Shown here in pieces: positions 62,452 to 64,000 of a stretch of 64,000 nt of DNA. Location: NCBI RefSeq assembly GCF_030034735.1, contig NZ_CP125370.1, forward strand, positions 1,488,001-1,552,000, read 5' to 3'. Numbering within the stretch: the first letter of the stretch is position 1; each line of letters starts with the position of its first letter. Below the pieces are notes generated by a model. It was not told where the DNA came from. It searched no databases and saw only the letters and a list, made by a program, of their open reading frames with translations. This DNA comes from Paenibacillus sp. RC334. Lineage in GTDB: Bacteria; Bacillota; Bacilli; Paenibacillales; Paenibacillaceae. The position numbers were made by a program, and so were the translations under genes.

Positions 62452-63426
62452 TTAAGGAAGATAAGATCTAAGGACAGTCATTCCGTCATTCAGCGTGTAA
62501 CCACCCAGATTAGCGGGGAGCAGGAAGCAATCTCCAGCTTTGCAGGAGAGAGACGACGAATGATTGTCCCACGTTAATGTACCACTGCCTTCGCAAATCA
62601 CGAGAATGGTAAAGCTGTCATCGGTTGTGGAAAGCGCCCAGCTTCCCTCTACGATACCCTTTTCCACGACAAAATACTCACAGGCTGCGAGTTGAAGCCA
62701 TTCACCCGGCTGTAAACCACCTGTCTTCATTGTTGTTGCACCAGCCCCCTCGTAAGAGGTCACATTGAGGGAATCCTCGATATGCAGCTCACGGGGCTTG
62801 CCATCCAGACCAGGACGGTTGTAGTCATATAACCGATAGGTGGTATCTGAATTTTGCTGAATTTCAGCAACAACAACGCCTGCACACAACGCATGTACGG
62901 TTCCAGCAGGGATGAAGAATGTGTCGCCTGCCTCAACAGGAACCTGACGCAAGCTACCCAGGATGTCTCCGCTTTCAAGGGCGGTACGCAGGCTGTCCCG
63001 GGTCACGCCCTCGGTCAAACCGTAAATAATTTTGGCATCCGGCTTGGCATCAAGCACGTACCACATTTCGGTTTTTCCCAGCTCTCCGGCTGGAAGTCCT
63101 GCATAATCGTCTGTCGGATGCACTTGCACGGACAGATCGTCATTGCAATCCAGCAGCTTGATCAGAAGCGGAAAACGTCCGCCTTTTTCCGATACACCCT
63201 TGGCCCCGAGCCAGTCCTGCCCGTAGGTTTCGCGAATTTCATCCAGCCCCTTGCCAGCCAGCTGGCCATTGATGACCGTTGTGGTTCCATTTGGATGATC
63301 GGCAATCATCCATCCTTCCCCAATATGCCCTTCCGGCGGGGTTAAACCGAATTGCTCCAAGGCTCGTCCTCCCCAAACTCTCTCTTTGAACTCAGGTTGA
63401 AATTGCAGCGGGTATGGCTTTAGCAT
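62452..63426 (-). CDS. manA: Mannose-6-phosphate isomerase, class I
   Basis: Interconverts mannose-6-P and fructose-6-P; a zinc cupin enzyme of 324 residues. KERVWGGRALEQFGL opens the family pattern. LSVQVHPTDDYA (His ligand, about 92-103), LGKTEMWYVLDA (Glu ligand) and FFIPAGTVHALCAG (His ligand) give the metal site, and the C-terminal cupin has TWDNHSSSLSCKAGDCFLLP. ATG at 63426 has GGAGGAGA about 7 bases upstream; the open frame extends further without a site. Confidence 0.95.
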   Translation of the reverse strand: MLKPYPLQFQPEFKERVWGGRALEQFGLTPPEGHIGEGWMIADHPNGTTTVINGQLAGKGLDEIRETYGQDWLGAKGVSEKGGRFPLLIKLLDCNDDLSVQVHPTDDYAGLPAGELGKTEMWYVLDAKPDAKIIYGLTEGVTRDSLRTALESGDILGSLRQVPVEAGDTFFIPAGTVHALCAGVVVAEIQQNSDTTYRLYDYNRPGLDGKPRELHIEDSLNVTSYEGAGATTMKTGGLQPGEWLQLAACEYFVVEKGIVEGSWALSTTDDSFTILVICEGSGTLTWDNHSSSLSCKAGDCFLLPANLGGYTLNDGMTVLRSYLP

Positions 63427-63586
63427 AATTTCTCTCCTCCATAATGAGTAATGAGTGCGACCAGAAACATGCCGCTGGGGCAATAAAACTGGGGTGAATA
63501 GCCCGTACGACGCTCAAAAAAAGATATATGTAAGGCGGCTAAAAAAGCCGCTCATAACCTGAATATGCAAATTTAAAAATGCGACA

Positions 63587-64000
63587 TTATTTCTTTTCAA
63601 CCGCCACTACGTAAGGCGAAGCAGCTCGTTGTAATTGGCGGTAAATAATGCTTTGACCACTGGATACCGGGAGGGTGGAGGCCCATTGAAGGACAGCTTC
63701 GGCTTCCTCGCCGCCTCCAGCGTGTCCCGGATACAGTATGGCGGTCAGAATACCGCGCGGACGCAGCAGATACAGTGCCGCATCAAGAGCGGCGAGTGTA
63801 CTGTCGGTATGCGTGATAACAGATGGATCAGCGCCTTCGGAGGGCAAGTAGCCGAGATTAAACATGACCGCAGCGACTTTGCCATGCAGTTTGTCGGGAA
63901 CGGCTTCCCGCATCTGCTCATGACCTTGCAGCAATAGCGATACCTCCGCCAGTGAGAGGGATTCGTCTTTGTCCAGCCGACGACGAGCGAGCTGCAACGC
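63587..64000 (-). CDS. mnmM: tRNA U34 methyltransferase MnmM, 3' part
   Basis: The C-terminal 137 residues of a class I methyltransferase. AAVMFNLGYLPSEGADPSVI then THTDSTLAALDAALYLLRPR and GILTAILYPGHAGGGEEAEA are the signature of the YtqB/MnmM family, which methylates 5-aminomethyl-2-thiouridine at tRNA position 34. The SAM-binding start lies beyond the right edge, and the frame is open to base 64000, so the gene is partial. It reads leftward toward manA, with a GCGGCT/AGCCGC stem between. Confidence 0.87.
   Translation of the reverse strand, partial: ALQLARRRLDKDESLSLAEVSLLLQGHEQMREAVPDKLHGKVAAVMFNLGYLPSEGADPSVITHTDSTLAALDAALYLLRPRGILTAILYPGHAGGGEEAEAVLQWASTLPVSSGQSIIYRQLQRAASPYVVAVEKK

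Overview
The window comes from a low-to-mid GC, endospore-former-like Firmicute, most probably Paenibacillus of the polymyxa group. The basis is protein-level recognition (LicT/BglP/BglH, OdhAB, MnmM/YtqB and YfiT-type proteins, many GNATs, an RHS/WapA-like wall protein), strong AGGAGG ribosome sites, frequent GTG/TTG starts and a Hol-Tox type I toxin. No rRNA, tRNA, CRISPR array or intact insertion sequence was seen. The assignment rests on reading the translations, not on a database search.

Layout. 1-1.9 kb: a secreted alkaline phosphatase and a tiny type I toxin with its antisense RNA. 1.9-7.8 kb: a gene graveyard. Broken GNAT, MATE, CsoR-like and unknown fragments surround GC-rich, proteobacterial-looking genes (TetR, an F420-reductase-like NADP oxidoreductase, an SDR with a tandem operator), and a 30-bp repeat marks two breakpoints. 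A decayed second toxin locus closes this part. 7.86-12.3 kb: a DedA protein and methyltransferase pair, then three secreted or coiled-coil proteins whose two promoters carry TTCAG boxes phased every 11 bp. 12.5-21.4 kb: a Fur-controlled siderophore module (AraC regulator with a substrate-binding-like sensor, lipoprotein receptor, ferredoxin-NADP-reductase-like flavoprotein), a run of small metabolic enzymes, and a second Fur-controlled reductase paralogue. 21.5-36.6 kb: housekeeping and accessory genes, including an SPFH/NAD-kinase-like pair, a LuxR regulator divergent from a methyltransferase and saccharopine-dehydrogenase-like pair, a HAD/GNAT cluster, a rhamnogalacturonan acetylesterase and several pseudogenes.

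36.9-49.9 kb is a polymorphic toxin locus: a large FN3/YD surface protein, a 1955-residue RHS protein ending in a PD-(D/E)XK-like nuclease tip, a probable immunity gene, and the remains of another immunity gene in two places, mixed with small XRE regulators and an MFS pump. 49.9-54.4 kb: a textbook licT-bglP-bglH aryl-beta-glucoside operon read leftward, with a cre box and two RAT/terminator switches. 54.5-64 kb: a frameshifted unknown gene, the odhAB 2-oxoglutarate dehydrogenase genes, a YfiT-like protein, a lysophospholipase-like hydrolase, manA and the 3' part of mnmM.

Three otherwise intact-looking genes (about 2.18, 50.0 and 54.85 kb) are each broken by a single-base indel, two of them in homopolymers. 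Read-level checking is advisable before calling them pseudogenes. The most interesting signals are the phased TTCAG boxes, the intact and decayed type I toxin loci, the regulator/receptor pair sharing one binding fold, and the RHS toxin with relics of older immunity genes.
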